Source: Xiheicaenibacterium sp046351325 (GTDB lineage Bacteria; Myxococcota_A; Polyangia; Polyangiales; Polyangiaceae). From it: a stretch of 64,000 nucleotides of DNA. The notes under the pieces are model-generated. The model searched no databases, had not been told where the DNA came from, and was given only the letters and a program-made list of their open reading frames with translations. The position numbers were made by a program, and so were the translations under genes. The DNA is taken from contig JAXLYR010000003.1 of assembly GCA_046351325.1 (NCBI GenBank), positions 496,001-560,000 on the forward strand, given 5' to 3'. Of the stretch, positions 42,868 to 51,774 are shown piece by piece. The first letter of the stretch is position 1; the number at the start of each line of letters is the position of its first letter.

Positions 42868-44145
42868 ATGCGACACCGCGGGTTGTTCTTGGCTTTGTCC
42901 CTCGGTGCAGCTGCTTGTGTTCGTTCGACGCCGGCCCCGAACGCTGCGGACGCAGTGCCGACATGGCTGCCCGCTTACAGCGCCGAACAGCTGAAGCTGC
43001 TCGCCCCTTCGGGTCAGCCAATCAAGGTGCCCGCGCGACCCACGTACCCTGATCCGACGGCGTTTCGATATGGTCGCGACCTCGAGCTCGACGACCCGCG
43101 CGACGCGGTGAGCGCGACGAAGATCGTCGCAGACATCGTGACCCAGTCGGATCGGACGTACACGGTGGTCGAGATACGCGACGAACTCGCGAACTCCATC
43201 GCGCAATACGGTCCTCCTCCCGACCCCGAGCCCGACGCGTTCAGCGTCGCTCGTCGAAAACGTGAGGGTGGCCTCACATTGCAGCCGTGTGACGGCGCGG
43301 ACGCTGCGCGCGAGATCCGCGACGAGGCCCTCGCGAACCTGAAGTCAGGCAAGAGCGCCGCGGCCATCGAGAGCGTGAAGAAGGCGCTCCGCGAGTACCC
43401 CGAGGTCCCCGGCCTCCACATCGTCCTCGGTCAGGCGCTCCTCGCGAGCCGCGAGCTAGGCGCCGCCGAGGCCGCGTTTCGCGAGGCTCTTCGCATCGAT
43501 CCGACGTTGGCGTCGGCGCACGCCGGGTTGGGCGCCGCGCTCATGGGTGGAGGCGACGTCATCGGCGCGCGCCGCAGCGTCGCGCAGGCCTTGGCCTACC
43601 ACCCGCGCTACGCACCCGCGCTCGCGCTCGCGTCCCACATCGCCGACGGAGAGCCTCAGCGCCCGCGCCCGTTCGAGATCTTTCTCGAGGTCGACGCGGA
43701 GGGCGCGGTGCGGCTCGGCTCGCAGCCGACGCCCGCCGCTCGCATGTACGCGGGCTGTCGTGCGGTCATGCGCTACGAGCCGGAGCTCCGCTCGATCCTC
43801 TTCGGCGCGGGGCCGCGTGACCCCTACGTGCTCAGCGTGCAGGAGGAGATCTTCTGCAACGAGAGCGCGATCGGCGCGTTCATCGCGAGTCACGCCATGG
43901 AGCACGACAAGGGCGCAGACGGGCCCGCAGACAAACAAGCCGGCGCCATCCTCGCGCTCGCGCACACCGAGGGCCTGCTCGGCTACGTGATGTTCGAGAT
44001 CCTCGGCGCGCACCGACCCGAGCACGCGCGGCTCGCGCCTGGGTTCGTGCATCGCGCGATGGTCGCTTACGTCCAGCGACACGTGCTCGGCTACGACCCC
44101 GGCCCCGACCTGACGCCGTACATGGCGTCGACCGATCCGCTGTGA
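42868..44145 (+). CDS. TPR lipoprotein
   Basis: 425-aa predicted lipoprotein with lipobox ALSLGAAAC (Cys17). A proline-rich N-terminal region precedes two or three tetratricopeptide repeats (about 145-255): LANLKSGKSAAAIESVKKAL, LGQALLASRELGAAEAAFREAL, HAGLGAALMGGGDVIGARRSV. The C-terminal 170 residues form an alpha/beta domain of unknown type. It is coupled to the next gene by GTGA (44142-44145) and divergent from the propeller lipoprotein, with a 163-base spacer that must hold both promoters. Confidence 0.8.
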   Translation: MRHRGLFLALSLGAAACVRSTPAPNAADAVPTWLPAYSAEQLKLLAPSGQPIKVPARPTYPDPTAFRYGRDLELDDPRDAVSATKIVADIVTQSDRTYTVVEIRDELANSIAQYGPPPDPEPDAFSVARRKREGGLTLQPCDGADAAREIRDEALANLKSGKSAAAIESVKKALREYPEVPGLHIVLGQALLASRELGAAEAAFREALRIDPTLASAHAGLGAALMGGGDVIGARRSVAQALAYHPRYAPALALASHIADGEPQRPRPFEIFLEVDAEGAVRLGSQPTPAARMYAGCRAVMRYEPELRSILFGAGPRDPYVLSVQEEIFCNESAIGAFIASHAMEHDKGADGPADKQAGAILALAHTEGLLGYVMFEILGAHRPEHARLAPGFVHRAMVAYVQRHVLGYDPGPDLTPYMASTDPL

Positions 44146-45346
44146 AGCGCTGGTTCACCTCCGCGCTGGGCGCCGCCGCGGCGCTCTCGCTCAGCCTGGC
44201 GCTCTCGCCACCCGAGCCCGCAGCGGCCGACGTCGCGGCCGAGACGATCAGCGAGTGGCAGCTTCCATTTCTCTGGCGGGCCTTCACGGCTTCACCCGAT
44301 CCGCTCGGCTCTCCCGAGTCCGACGATCCTCTCTACGCGACGTGCGGCGAGCCCGACGCTGCGCTGCGCGCGGTGGCCTCCCGCAATGGAGCTCGCAAGG
44401 TCGTCGGTGAGGCAGGGTTCGCCTCCGACGAGCTCTCGTTCGCGCTGCGCGCCGCGGGGTCACCGTACATCTGGCCGCGCACGTGGACGATGCGCGGCAA
44501 GGACCTCGACCCCGTGAAGGTCGAGGAGGCGCTCACGCAGTTCATGGCGAAGTCGACGCCTCTCGGCAAGCGACGCTGCGGGGTTGCGCGGCTCGCGACC
44601 GCTGACGGTTTCCAGGTCGTCAGCGTCGTGGTCGTCGACGTGATCGCGGACGTCGACAGCGTCCCGACCCTCGCGCGCGTCGGAGATTGGCTGACGCTGA
44701 GAGGCAAGCTCCTCGTGCCCGCCACCGACGCGAAGGTCGTCTTGCTGGGCCCGCGCGGCAAGCCGAAGACCGTGCTCGCGTCGCTCACCGACGACGTCGT
44801 GCGCTCGACGTTCTCGGTCGATCAACCCGGCGAGTGGCTCGTCCAGGTGCTCGCCAACGTCGCGACCGGGCCGCGCCCCGTGCTCGAGTTGCGCGTTCAC
44901 GCGGGCGTCGCTCCGCCGCTCCGCTTCGCAGAGACGCTGCCCGCGCCGGGTGAGAGCGCCGCGAACGAAGACGCAACGGACAGCGCAGCCCTCCTCGCCA
45001 TGATCAACGCCGCGCGCGCGGCGAGAACGTCGCCGCGTTGGTCGAGGACGCAGACCTCGATCGCGTGGCGCGAGAGCACAGCGTCAAGATGAAGGACGCA
45101 CGCACCGTGGGCCACGACGTCGGCGACGGTGACGTCAGCGATCGGCTGAACGCCGCCTCGATCACCTTCCGCGTACCGGGGGAGAACGTCGCGTCCGCCG
45201 CGACGTTGGTCCGCGCGCACCGCGCGCTATGGCAGAGCCCGTCTCACCGAACGAACCTGCTCGAGGCTCGCTTCAAACGGATCGGCATCGGCATCGAGCG
45301 CACCGACGACGGCCGCGTCTGGGTGACCGAGCTCTTTACGGACTGA
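44142..45346 (+). pseudogene. Secreted CAP-domain protein, interrupted by a frameshift
   Basis: About 400 codons if one shift is repaired. Frame A from GTG 44142 encodes a signal peptide (GAAAALSLSLAL...AAA), a beta-rich domain and the first helix of a CAP domain (LLAMINAARAA), then runs into nonsense and stops at 45092. The remainder of the CAP domain (LVEDADLDRVAREHSVKM, GENVASAATLVRAH, LWQSPSHRTNLLEARFKRIGIGI) is in another frame and ends at 45346. The switch lies in the alternating tract gccgcgcgcgcggc at 45009-45022. Deleting one GC pair gives N-A-A-R-G-E-N-V-A-A-L-V and a complete domain. Real mutation or sequencing error cannot be told apart here. Confidence 0.8.
45009..45022. repeat. 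Alternating CG tract at a frameshift
   Basis: gccgcgcgcgcggc, a CG dinucleotide run where the CAP-domain gene changes frame; two bases fewer restore it. Confidence 0.75.
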
Positions 45347-45366
45347 CAGTACTGTAAGTTCTACGC

Positions 45367-45391
45367 GGCCGCTACTTCAGGCCGCTACTTC
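45367..45391. repeat. 13-bp period duplication across the orn stop codon
   Basis: GGCCGCTACTTC at 45367-45378 and 45380-45391 (period 13). The TAG stop of orn (45387-45385) lies in the second copy. It is the third such duplication in the window at a minus-strand stop codon. Confidence 0.85.
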
Positions 45392-45951
45392 GGAGTCGAG
45401 GCGCGCGGCACGAACAGGCTCTTCGCGTAGTGACGCAGCTCCTCGATGCTCTCGTGGATGTCGTCGAGCGCGCGGTGCCGCTCCTTCTTGTGCGGCGCCG
45501 TCACGGTCGAGGGATACCAGCGTCGCGCGAGCTCCTTCAGCGTGCTCACGTCGATCAGCCGATAGTGCAGGTGGCCCGCGACCCGCGGCATGTGTCGCTC
45601 GAGGAATTGCCTGTCCTTCCACACGGAGTTGCCCGCGAGCGGCGCCGTCCGCGGTGCGACGTGGCGCGCGAGGAACGCGAGGGTCTCGGCCTCTGCGTCC
45701 GCCAGCGTCATCGTCGAGGCGCGGACGCGTGCGGTGAGCCCGCTGCGCTCGTGCATCGCGACGACCACCGGATCCATCTGCGCGAGCTGCTCTTCGGAGG
45801 CGTGAATGACGAGGTTCGGTCCGAGCTCGACGACGTTCAGCTCGTCGTCGGTGACGATCGTGGCGATCTCCACGATCACGCAGCGCTCCGGATCGAGGCC
45901 CGTCATCTCGAGGTCCACCCACACGAGGCGGTTCGTCGACTGCGTGGTCAT
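45385..45951 (-). CDS. orn: Oligoribonuclease
   Basis: 188-aa DEDDh 3'-5' exoribonuclease that degrades di- to pentaribonucleotides, including pGpG from c-di-GMP turnover. Exo I motif VWVDLEMTGLD (DxE), Exo II region LAGNSVWKDRQFLERHMP, and Exo III with HRALDDIHESIEELRHY (catalytic His and Asp). Length and order match the family. Its ATG overlaps the stop of the upstream propeller gene (ATGA at 45951-45948), so it is the third gene of a coupled minus-strand operon. Confidence 0.95.
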   Translation of the reverse strand: MTTQSTNRLVWVDLEMTGLDPERCVIVEIATIVTDDELNVVELGPNLVIHASEEQLAQMDPVVVAMHERSGLTARVRASTMTLADAEAETLAFLARHVAPRTAPLAGNSVWKDRQFLERHMPRVAGHLHYRLIDVSTLKELARRWYPSTVTAPHKKERHRALDDIHESIEELRHYAKSLFVPRASTPK

Positions 45952-47354
45952 TCGAGGATGGTAATCGACTTGGCGAAGTAGTTTGCGACCGCCGCGCGCG
46001 CCCCGTCTTTCGAGACCGCGACGGACATCGCGCCCTCACCGGTGGGGAGCGTCGCGACCACGCTCGGCGGATCGCCGGCGATGATGGCCACGCCTTGACC
46101 ACGCGGCGGCTCTTCGCGACCACCGAGCGGAACGAAGAGCGCCGTGTGATCTTGGGACATGCGCCCCGCGCGAGGCTCGCCCGCGAGCATGAGCGTCGAG
46201 ACCGTCAAACGCGAACCGGGCGCGGCCGACGTGAGATCCACGACGCTCGCGGTGCGCGCGCTGCCGTTCAAGGTCACGCCGTAGCGATCGCCCGCCATGA
46301 TGAAGCCGGCGATCGGTCCTTGACCGACGTCGACGCTCTGCGTGGTCGCGTGGTCCCCGAGGTCGATCACGGTCACCGAGTTGGTCGCGAAGTCGGGGAA
46401 GAAGATGCGCGAACCGTCCCCGATGAGGCCACCGGGACGAGGATCGCGACCGACCGAGACGCTCCTGCGTGTCGCGCCGAAGGGATCCTCCTCGGGATCG
46501 AAGAGGTCGAGCCACGCACCCGCTGGCCGGCCCGAGTGCGTCATCGCGCCGAGCGCGGCGAGGTAAGGGCGGCCCTCGGAGCGCACGAGGAAGAGCTGCC
46601 CTGTCGAGTGCGGCAGCGTGATGTCCGAGACGAGGTTGCCGCTCGGCAAGCCGAACCGCGAGACGCGGTGGCCCATCGTCGAGCCGATGACGACGGTGCC
46701 GTCGGGCATCTCGACGACGTCGGCCGGCCCAGAGCCGACCTCGAGTTGGAGCGGATCGTAGTCCCAACGCGTGACATCGAGCACGGGGACCCGTGAGACC
46801 TTCGGATCGAGGCGCAGCACGGCGAGGTAGCGATCGAACAGCGGCACCAGGCGATCGCCCTTCACCGGCAAGCTCGACTTGTGGACCATGTCACCGCTCT
46901 CGACGAGGTACTCGCGCACGGTCGCGTCGTCGCCCGTCACGTAGAAGCTCTCCCCCGAGGGCGAGAACGCGACATCGAGCGGATGGATGTCGCCGAGCAC
47001 GATCTCGCGCCGCTTCCACGTGCGGATGGGCGCAGGGACAGGCGGCGGCTTGGGTGTGGTTCGCGCAGGCTCGGGCCCGACCGCGAGCGGCGAAGGCTCC
47101 GCGGAGCTCGTCACGTCGCCCGCGAGCGTCGTCAGCGGCGGAGCCTTACCCACAGCCGAAGGCTTGGAGGTCACGATCACCGAGAACACGCTCGTGAGCG
47201 TGATGATCATCAGGATCGCGGCGCGCGGAGCACGCGCGCGCTCGGGCTGCCAAGCCTTGCAGTGCTTGCACTTTCTCGCGCCCTCGAGGATGGGCTGCCT
47301 GCACGAAGCGCACGCGACGCGGCGCGGGGCCTGCTCGCGCGCGGCCGCGCTCAT
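45948..47354 (-). CDS. Zinc-ribbon, membrane-anchored beta-propeller protein
   Basis: 468-aa protein. An N-terminal zinc ribbon (CASCRQPILEGARKCKHC, about 15-32) is followed by a transmembrane helix (about 46-64, AAILMIITLTSVFSVIV), a Pro-rich linker and a YncE/WD40-like propeller. Example blades are HPLDVAFSPSGESFYVTGDD, ADVVEMPDGTVVIGS and AMSVAVSKDGARAAVANY. The cytoplasmic ribbon with a periplasmic propeller suggests a membrane adaptor. ATG 47354 overlaps the stop of the related upstream gene, and its own stop overlaps the orn start. Paralogue of the 47351-49264 product. Confidence 0.8.
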   Translation of the reverse strand: MSAAAREQAPRRVACASCRQPILEGARKCKHCKAWQPERARAPRAAILMIITLTSVFSVIVTSKPSAVGKAPPLTTLAGDVTSSAEPSPLAVGPEPARTTPKPPPVPAPIRTWKRREIVLGDIHPLDVAFSPSGESFYVTGDDATVREYLVESGDMVHKSSLPVKGDRLVPLFDRYLAVLRLDPKVSRVPVLDVTRWDYDPLQLEVGSGPADVVEMPDGTVVIGSTMGHRVSRFGLPSGNLVSDITLPHSTGQLFLVRSEGRPYLAALGAMTHSGRPAGAWLDLFDPEEDPFGATRRSVSVGRDPRPGGLIGDGSRIFFPDFATNSVTVIDLGDHATTQSVDVGQGPIAGFIMAGDRYGVTLNGSARTASVVDLTSAAPGSRLTVSTLMLAGEPRAGRMSQDHTALFVPLGGREEPPRGQGVAIIAGDPPSVVATLPTGEGAMSVAVSKDGARAAVANYFAKSITILE

Positions 47355-49264
47355 CGCAACACCCACGCGACCTTGCTGCGCTCGCTCAGCGCGAGCACCG
47401 CTTGCCCGTCCGGAGAGATGCGCACGCGGGTGGCGGGCTCCGTGAGCGGTATGAGCTCGACCGAGAACGTCGCGAGATCGACGAGGCCCAACGCGCCGTC
47501 CCCGGTGGAGGGCAGCGCGACGACCACCTGCTCGGCGTCGGGCGACACGACCATGTCGGTGACCGGTGCGTTGAACGGGATCGTCGAGAGAAGCTTACCG
47601 TTCTGTAAGTCGAGGACCTGCAGGGCGCGCCCGCGGTTGCAGCGCACGACCGCGCGACGCCCTTTGCGGATGATCTCGATTTGCTCGGGCTGGTCGCAGG
47701 TCGTGAGCGCCTCGCGACGGTGGATCGTGCCCGACGCAAGCCAGTCGAGCGGGACGACCTTGTTCGCCTGCCGGAGCACGACGAAGCTCGTGCGGCCGTC
47801 GGGGCTCATCGCCGAGTCGACGGGGTTGCCGAGCATCGCGGCGCGCACGCGATCCTGCTGCGTGGCGAGCCGGCTCGGATCGAAGGCGTACACCGCGCCG
47901 CCCTGCGGATCCGAGAGGCCCGCGAGCGGCACCGAGCCCGTCGTCGTGAGCGCGCGCGTGCCGTTGTCGTCGATCGCGACGGGGCCCGTGGCGTCGTCAC
48001 CGAAGCGGATCCGGTCGAGCTCCACGTGGAGCTCCGTCGAGAGGATCGCCACAGCGTGCGCGCCCGGCAGCGACACGAGCGCGCGGCGGCCGCCCACGCC
48101 GACCTCGACGTCGCCGATGATTGCGCCCATCTCGAGCGTCTTCAAAAGGCGCATCGTCTTCTTGTCGAGCACGGCGATGTGCTGCGGGCCGATCGCGTAG
48201 AGCGCGCTCTCGACAGGGACGAGTCGGCGCGACTGCGTCGCTTCGCTCACGATGCCGAGCGCCTGGCCCGTGCGCGTCGAGCGGACTTCGGTCCCGCCGA
48301 GGAGCCCCACCGCGAAGCGCTCCGCGTCGAGCAGCACGACGTCCGTCGCGTCGGTGGGGAGCGCGAACGGCCCCGCGACGTTGGGTCGCGCCGAGACGTG
48401 ACCCACCCCGTTCGGCTGCTGCCAAACGCAGGTCCCGACCTGGCAAGCTTCACCCGTCCAGCACGCGTCGGAGCAAGCCGTCGGAGCAGCGGGTGCCGGC
48501 ATCGCGCCCGCGGGACGCTGCTCTTCGAGCGGGAACCGATCCGGCGCGAGATAGCGCAGCGTGATCCCGCTGAGGAGCAGGCTCATGATGACGCCCATCG
48601 TGAGGATCGGACGCCAGTGCATGCGAAGCCACGAGGCGTCCTCGGGATCGTCGGGGATCGACCCCGCGCGACCCGACGCCGCGACGCTCGCCAAGATCGG
48701 CTCGTCGCACTCCGGGCAGACCTCGCACCGCGAGGGGATGAGCTCACGACAGATCGGGCACGTGGCTTTGCGTTCGGCGAGCGCGCTCGTCGGCGACGAG
48801 GGTCGGGCGCTCGCGATCGCGCGAGCGCTGTCCGTGAGCGTGCGATCGAACAAGCGACGCGCGGCGACCCAGTCCGTCGTGCCGAGCGGCGCGAGCATTG
48901 CGGTGCGGTATCGCCCGCCGTCGAAGGCCTCTCGGAGCTGATGTCCCGTGACGGGCCCGTAGACGATGTCGTGCTCGAAGACCGCGTAGCGGATCATGTC
49001 GAGCACCTCCGACGGGGCGAGCAAAAGATCGGGCGAGACGGCCTTCGCGACCTCTGCCGCGCGATCCAGCGGAGGGGCAGGCAGGTCGCCCGCGGGCAAA
49101 CCCAACGCGGCCCACGCGCGACACGGCAAGAAGAGTTGAGAGCTCGCCACCCGCACCGGGGTCTCGGCGGACACTTGGCCGTCCCGCAGGGCGTCGCGCA
49201 GCTCGTCGTCCGAGCGCGGAGCCGCCGCTGTGTGGCCTTGGACGAAGAACGCGAGCTCGGTCAT
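47351..49264 (-). CDS. GYF-like/zinc-ribbon membrane protein with beta-propeller
   Basis: 637-aa protein. Residues 1-140 hold two GYF_2-like modules (FFVQGHTAAAPRSDDELRDAL and DIVYGPVTGHQLREAF, with TTDWV). A double-CxxC zinc ribbon (CPICRELIPSRCEVCPEC, about 170-187) is followed by a transmembrane helix (about 223-240), a short Cys cluster (CSDACWTGEACQVGTC) and a seven-bladed YncE-like propeller to the end. It is the first gene of a coupled trio with the smaller paralogue and orn. The domain plan resembles scaffold proteins that link cytoplasmic partners to the periplasm; partners unknown. Confidence 0.8.
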   Translation of the reverse strand: MTELAFFVQGHTAAAPRSDDELRDALRDGQVSAETPVRVASSQLFLPCRAWAALGLPAGDLPAPPLDRAAEVAKAVSPDLLLAPSEVLDMIRYAVFEHDIVYGPVTGHQLREAFDGGRYRTAMLAPLGTTDWVAARRLFDRTLTDSARAIASARPSSPTSALAERKATCPICRELIPSRCEVCPECDEPILASVAASGRAGSIPDDPEDASWLRMHWRPILTMGVIMSLLLSGITLRYLAPDRFPLEEQRPAGAMPAPAAPTACSDACWTGEACQVGTCVWQQPNGVGHVSARPNVAGPFALPTDATDVVLLDAERFAVGLLGGTEVRSTRTGQALGIVSEATQSRRLVPVESALYAIGPQHIAVLDKKTMRLLKTLEMGAIIGDVEVGVGGRRALVSLPGAHAVAILSTELHVELDRIRFGDDATGPVAIDDNGTRALTTTGSVPLAGLSDPQGGAVYAFDPSRLATQQDRVRAAMLGNPVDSAMSPDGRTSFVVLRQANKVVPLDWLASGTIHRREALTTCDQPEQIEIIRKGRRAVVRCNRGRALQVLDLQNGKLLSTIPFNAPVTDMVVSPDAEQVVVALPSTGDGALGLVDLATFSVELIPLTEPATRVRISPDGQAVLALSERSKVAWVLR

Positions 49265-49440
49265 ACCAGCGCGGAGCGACCCGGGCCTACCAACGACACG
49301 CTGCGGAGTCGATCGGCTTTTCGCCCTTGCTGAGGCCAGCGTTGCGCACTAGGTAGGGCCCGCGCCTACATTAGTCGTCGAGGCGCTTCCAACGGCTCCC
49401 GAGCCCTCGGCTCGAGCGCCCATTTCAAGGTTGGTGTTCC

Positions 49441-50352
49441 ATGTCTCGCGCACTCGCTCTGCGGCTCGCATCTCTCTTGGTCCTCTCTCCGGTCTTCGCT
49501 GCGTGTGTCCCCGACACGAGTGTCAGCGACGGTGAAGTCGCGGAGGACGACGCCGACGCGCTGTCGCTCGCGTTCTCGACCCTCCCCGTGACGAAGAGCA
49601 ACGCGCCGCAGGGGATTACGGTGATCACCAAGAAGAGCGCGTATGTCGCCTTCTTCGGCCTGCAGCCGCCGGCTGGGCTCGACTTCAACAAGAGCTGGGT
49701 CGTCCACTATTCGATGGGCGTGATGAACACCGGCGGATACGGGATTGCGATCTCCGACGTCGAGCGCAAGGGGTCCGGCAGCTCGGCCAAGCTCGTCGTC
49801 CACCTGGCGGAGACCGTCCCGGGGCCCAACTGTCCTGTCACTCAATCGCTTACAAACCCGCAAGTCACCGTCAAGATCCCCAAGCAGAAGGCTGGCATCG
49901 TCGTCGAGCCGCTCTTCGCGTCGACTGTCACCGATTGCGGCACTGTCCAGAACTGGTGTGCGACCGCGCTCTGTGGGCCGGACACGCGCTGTGACGAGTT
50001 CACCGACGCCTGTGCCACCGATCTCTTCTGCCCACGCGCCAAATGCGCGAACGGCTATGTCTGCGACGAGGCCCTCGACGCATGCGTCGGTCGTCCTTGT
50101 GACCAAGCCGATTCCAATAGCTGCCCTTCAGGCTTCGTCTGCGACAACCAGATCGCCTGCATCACGCAGCCGTGTCCTGTCGACTATCGCTGTGAGCCTG
50201 CCCCCACGGTCACGTGCGCCGATATCGGTTGGGTCGGCGTCTGCCAAGGCCCGGACCTGAAGTACTGCGACGGCGACGTGATGCACTCCGAGAGCTGCGC
50301 TCCGGGCCAGTGCGGTTGGGACGACGCGAACGCTTACTACGACTGCCTGTGA
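49441..50352 (+). CDS. Lipoprotein with PrcB-like domain and Cys-rich tail
   Basis: 303-aa predicted lipoprotein; signal SLLVLSPVFAAC, lipobox at Cys22. Residues about 60-150 look like a PrcB C-terminal domain (MGVMNTGGYGIAISDVER, LVVHLAETVPGPNCPVTQ, TNPQVTVKIPK), a fold named from a protease-complex subunit. The C-terminal 140 residues contain about 24 cysteines in repeats such as CGPDTRCDEFTDAC and CPSGFVCDNQIAC, probably disulfide-rich and surface exposed. Function unknown. Same strand as the DsbA-like lipoprotein 70 bases downstream, so possibly cotranscribed; that neighbour could serve its disulfides (inference). Confidence 0.75.
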   Translation: MSRALALRLASLLVLSPVFAACVPDTSVSDGEVAEDDADALSLAFSTLPVTKSNAPQGITVITKKSAYVAFFGLQPPAGLDFNKSWVVHYSMGVMNTGGYGIAISDVERKGSGSSAKLVVHLAETVPGPNCPVTQSLTNPQVTVKIPKQKAGIVVEPLFASTVTDCGTVQNWCATALCGPDTRCDEFTDACATDLFCPRAKCANGYVCDEALDACVGRPCDQADSNSCPSGFVCDNQIACITQPCPVDYRCEPAPTVTCADIGWVGVCQGPDLKYCDGDVMHSESCAPGQCGWDDANAYYDCL

Positions 50353-50422
50353 ATCACCACGTGCCGGCGGGCGCGTGCATTGGTCGTGGACCTTGCATGC
50401 GACGCGACTAGACTGCCGGCCG

Positions 50423-51376
50423 ATGTTTTCCGCCCAGCGCTCGTCGTTCCTCGCAGCCCTCGTCACCGGCGCGTTTGCGCTCGGCGCTTGCAGCCTCGGC
50501 CTCAGCCCGAGAGCCGAGCGAACGAGCAACGTCGACGAGCAACCGGGCAAGGTCGATCAGGAGTCGACCCAGAAGGCGCAGGCCGTCGCTCCGCGCCGCG
50601 ACATCGACGGCATCGACACCGCCGATCTCGACGAGCGCGGCAAGCAGGCAGTCTGGGAGCTCGTCTCGACGATGTACGCCCCCTGCAAGGAGCAGGCGGT
50701 CACGGTCGCCGAATGCGTCGAGCAAGCGCGACCTTGCTCGGCCTGCAAACCGATGGCGAACCTCCTCGCCGAGCAGATTCGCCGCGGGGTCCCCAAGACC
50801 AACGCCGCGGCCGCGGCGACCGTTCGCTTCGGTCCCGACGACGTGATCAAGGTCGATGAGCGCGACTCGCCGGCGGTCGGGCCGGAGAGCGCGCCTGTTC
50901 GGATCGTCGTCTTCAGCGACTTTCAGTGCCCAGCCTGCCGCGCGACCATCCCCGTGCTCGAGGCCGCGCAGAAGAAGCACGACGCCTCGGTGCGCCTCGT
51001 CCACAAGTTCTTCCCGCTCGACAAACACCCTCGCGCGAAGGACTGCGCGTTCGCGGCCGTCGCTGCGATGAACCAAGGCAAATTTTGGGAGATGGAGCGG
51101 CTCCTCTTCGACAATCAAATGTCGGTCACCGACGAGGACCTGCGCTCCTTCGCGAAGTCCCTCTCCCTCGATCTCGACCGGTTCGACTCGGACCGCAAAT
51201 CGGCTGCGACCGCCGCCATCGTCGAACGCGACATCGCGGACGGCGTCGCGACCAAGCTTCACCACACGCCGTGGGTGCTCATCAACGGTCGGGTCTTCGA
51301 CACTGCGTATTTCAAATACGATCGCGATCTCGACGAGTGGATCGACACGGAAGCGCAGCTCGCCAAGAAGCGCTGA
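50423..51376 (+). CDS. DsbA-like thioredoxin-fold lipoprotein
   Basis: 317-aa predicted lipoprotein; ALVTGAFALGAC gives lipobox Cys23. A helical N-terminal part (about 55-125) contains CSACKP and resembles the accessory region of such enzymes. The DsbA/thioredoxin-4 domain (about 150-310) carries the redox motif CPAC (169-172) in FSDFQCPACRATIPVLE and the cis-proline loop HTPWVLING. It should oxidise or isomerise disulfides of exported proteins. ATG 50423 is chosen because it begins the signal peptide. Cys-rich neighbour upstream may be a substrate. Confidence 0.88.
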   Translation: MFSAQRSSFLAALVTGAFALGACSLGLSPRAERTSNVDEQPGKVDQESTQKAQAVAPRRDIDGIDTADLDERGKQAVWELVSTMYAPCKEQAVTVAECVEQARPCSACKPMANLLAEQIRRGVPKTNAAAAATVRFGPDDVIKVDERDSPAVGPESAPVRIVVFSDFQCPACRATIPVLEAAQKKHDASVRLVHKFFPLDKHPRAKDCAFAAVAAMNQGKFWEMERLLFDNQMSVTDEDLRSFAKSLSLDLDRFDSDRKSAATAAIVERDIADGVATKLHHTPWVLINGRVFDTAYFKYDRDLDEWIDTEAQLAKKR

Positions 51377-51414
51377 TCAACCCCCAAAGTGGGGTGCGAG
51401 CGACCCATTCAGGC

Positions 51415-51427
51415 TCTCATTCTGAGA
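51415..51427. promoter_or_regulatory. Palindrome 1 of a pair (TCTCA-TTC-TGAGA)
   Basis: Perfect 5+5 palindrome. Its twin at 51447-51459 differs only in the central base; centre-to-centre distance is 32 bp, about three helical turns, as expected for cooperative binding of two dimers on one face of the DNA. Confidence 0.5.
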
Positions 51428-51446
51428 CGCGCACGGCGCCGCGCGG

Positions 51447-51459
51447 TCTCATTGTGAGA
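51447..51459. promoter_or_regulatory. Palindrome 2 of a pair (TCTCA-TTG-TGAGA)
   Basis: Second member of the palindrome pair, about 315 bases upstream of the histidine kinase start. A regulator-binding role is inferred from symmetry and phasing. Confidence 0.5.
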
Positions 51460-51774
51460 AATGAACAAAAGGAAGGCTGCGCTGGAGCACAGGGCAGACA
51501 GGCGTGATCTGTCGGCGATCCGCGTGCAAACTCGCAATGGTGGGTCCAGAGGACAGGGGATACTGACCCACGAGATGTCTTGAGATGAGACGACGAGGAC
51601 GGTGCGCTACGTAGGGCTGCACAGACATTCAAGTCGCTATCGGCGCGACGCACTCGCTTCGTGCAAGCCTTGCGGACGAAGCGCGGATTAGTCGCTTAGC
51701 CCTGCTGTTTCTGCCGATTTTCCTGGTTTTGCGTCGGCGCGATTCCTGCTCTTTCAGGTTTCAGGAACAGCCCA

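Larger units (their letters stand above)
51377..51774. other. 398-base intergenic region upstream of the signalling operon
   Basis: No coding frame with a credible start. From left to right: a short hairpin ACCCC-caaagt-GGGGT (51380-51395) just after the DsbA-like gene (possible weak terminator), two 13-bp palindromes (51415-51459), and an inverted repeat GACAG-N7-CTGTC (51497-51513). AT-rich stretches near 51690-51770 precede the GTG start. The region is large enough to carry the promoter and control sites of the six-gene operon. Confidence 0.6.
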
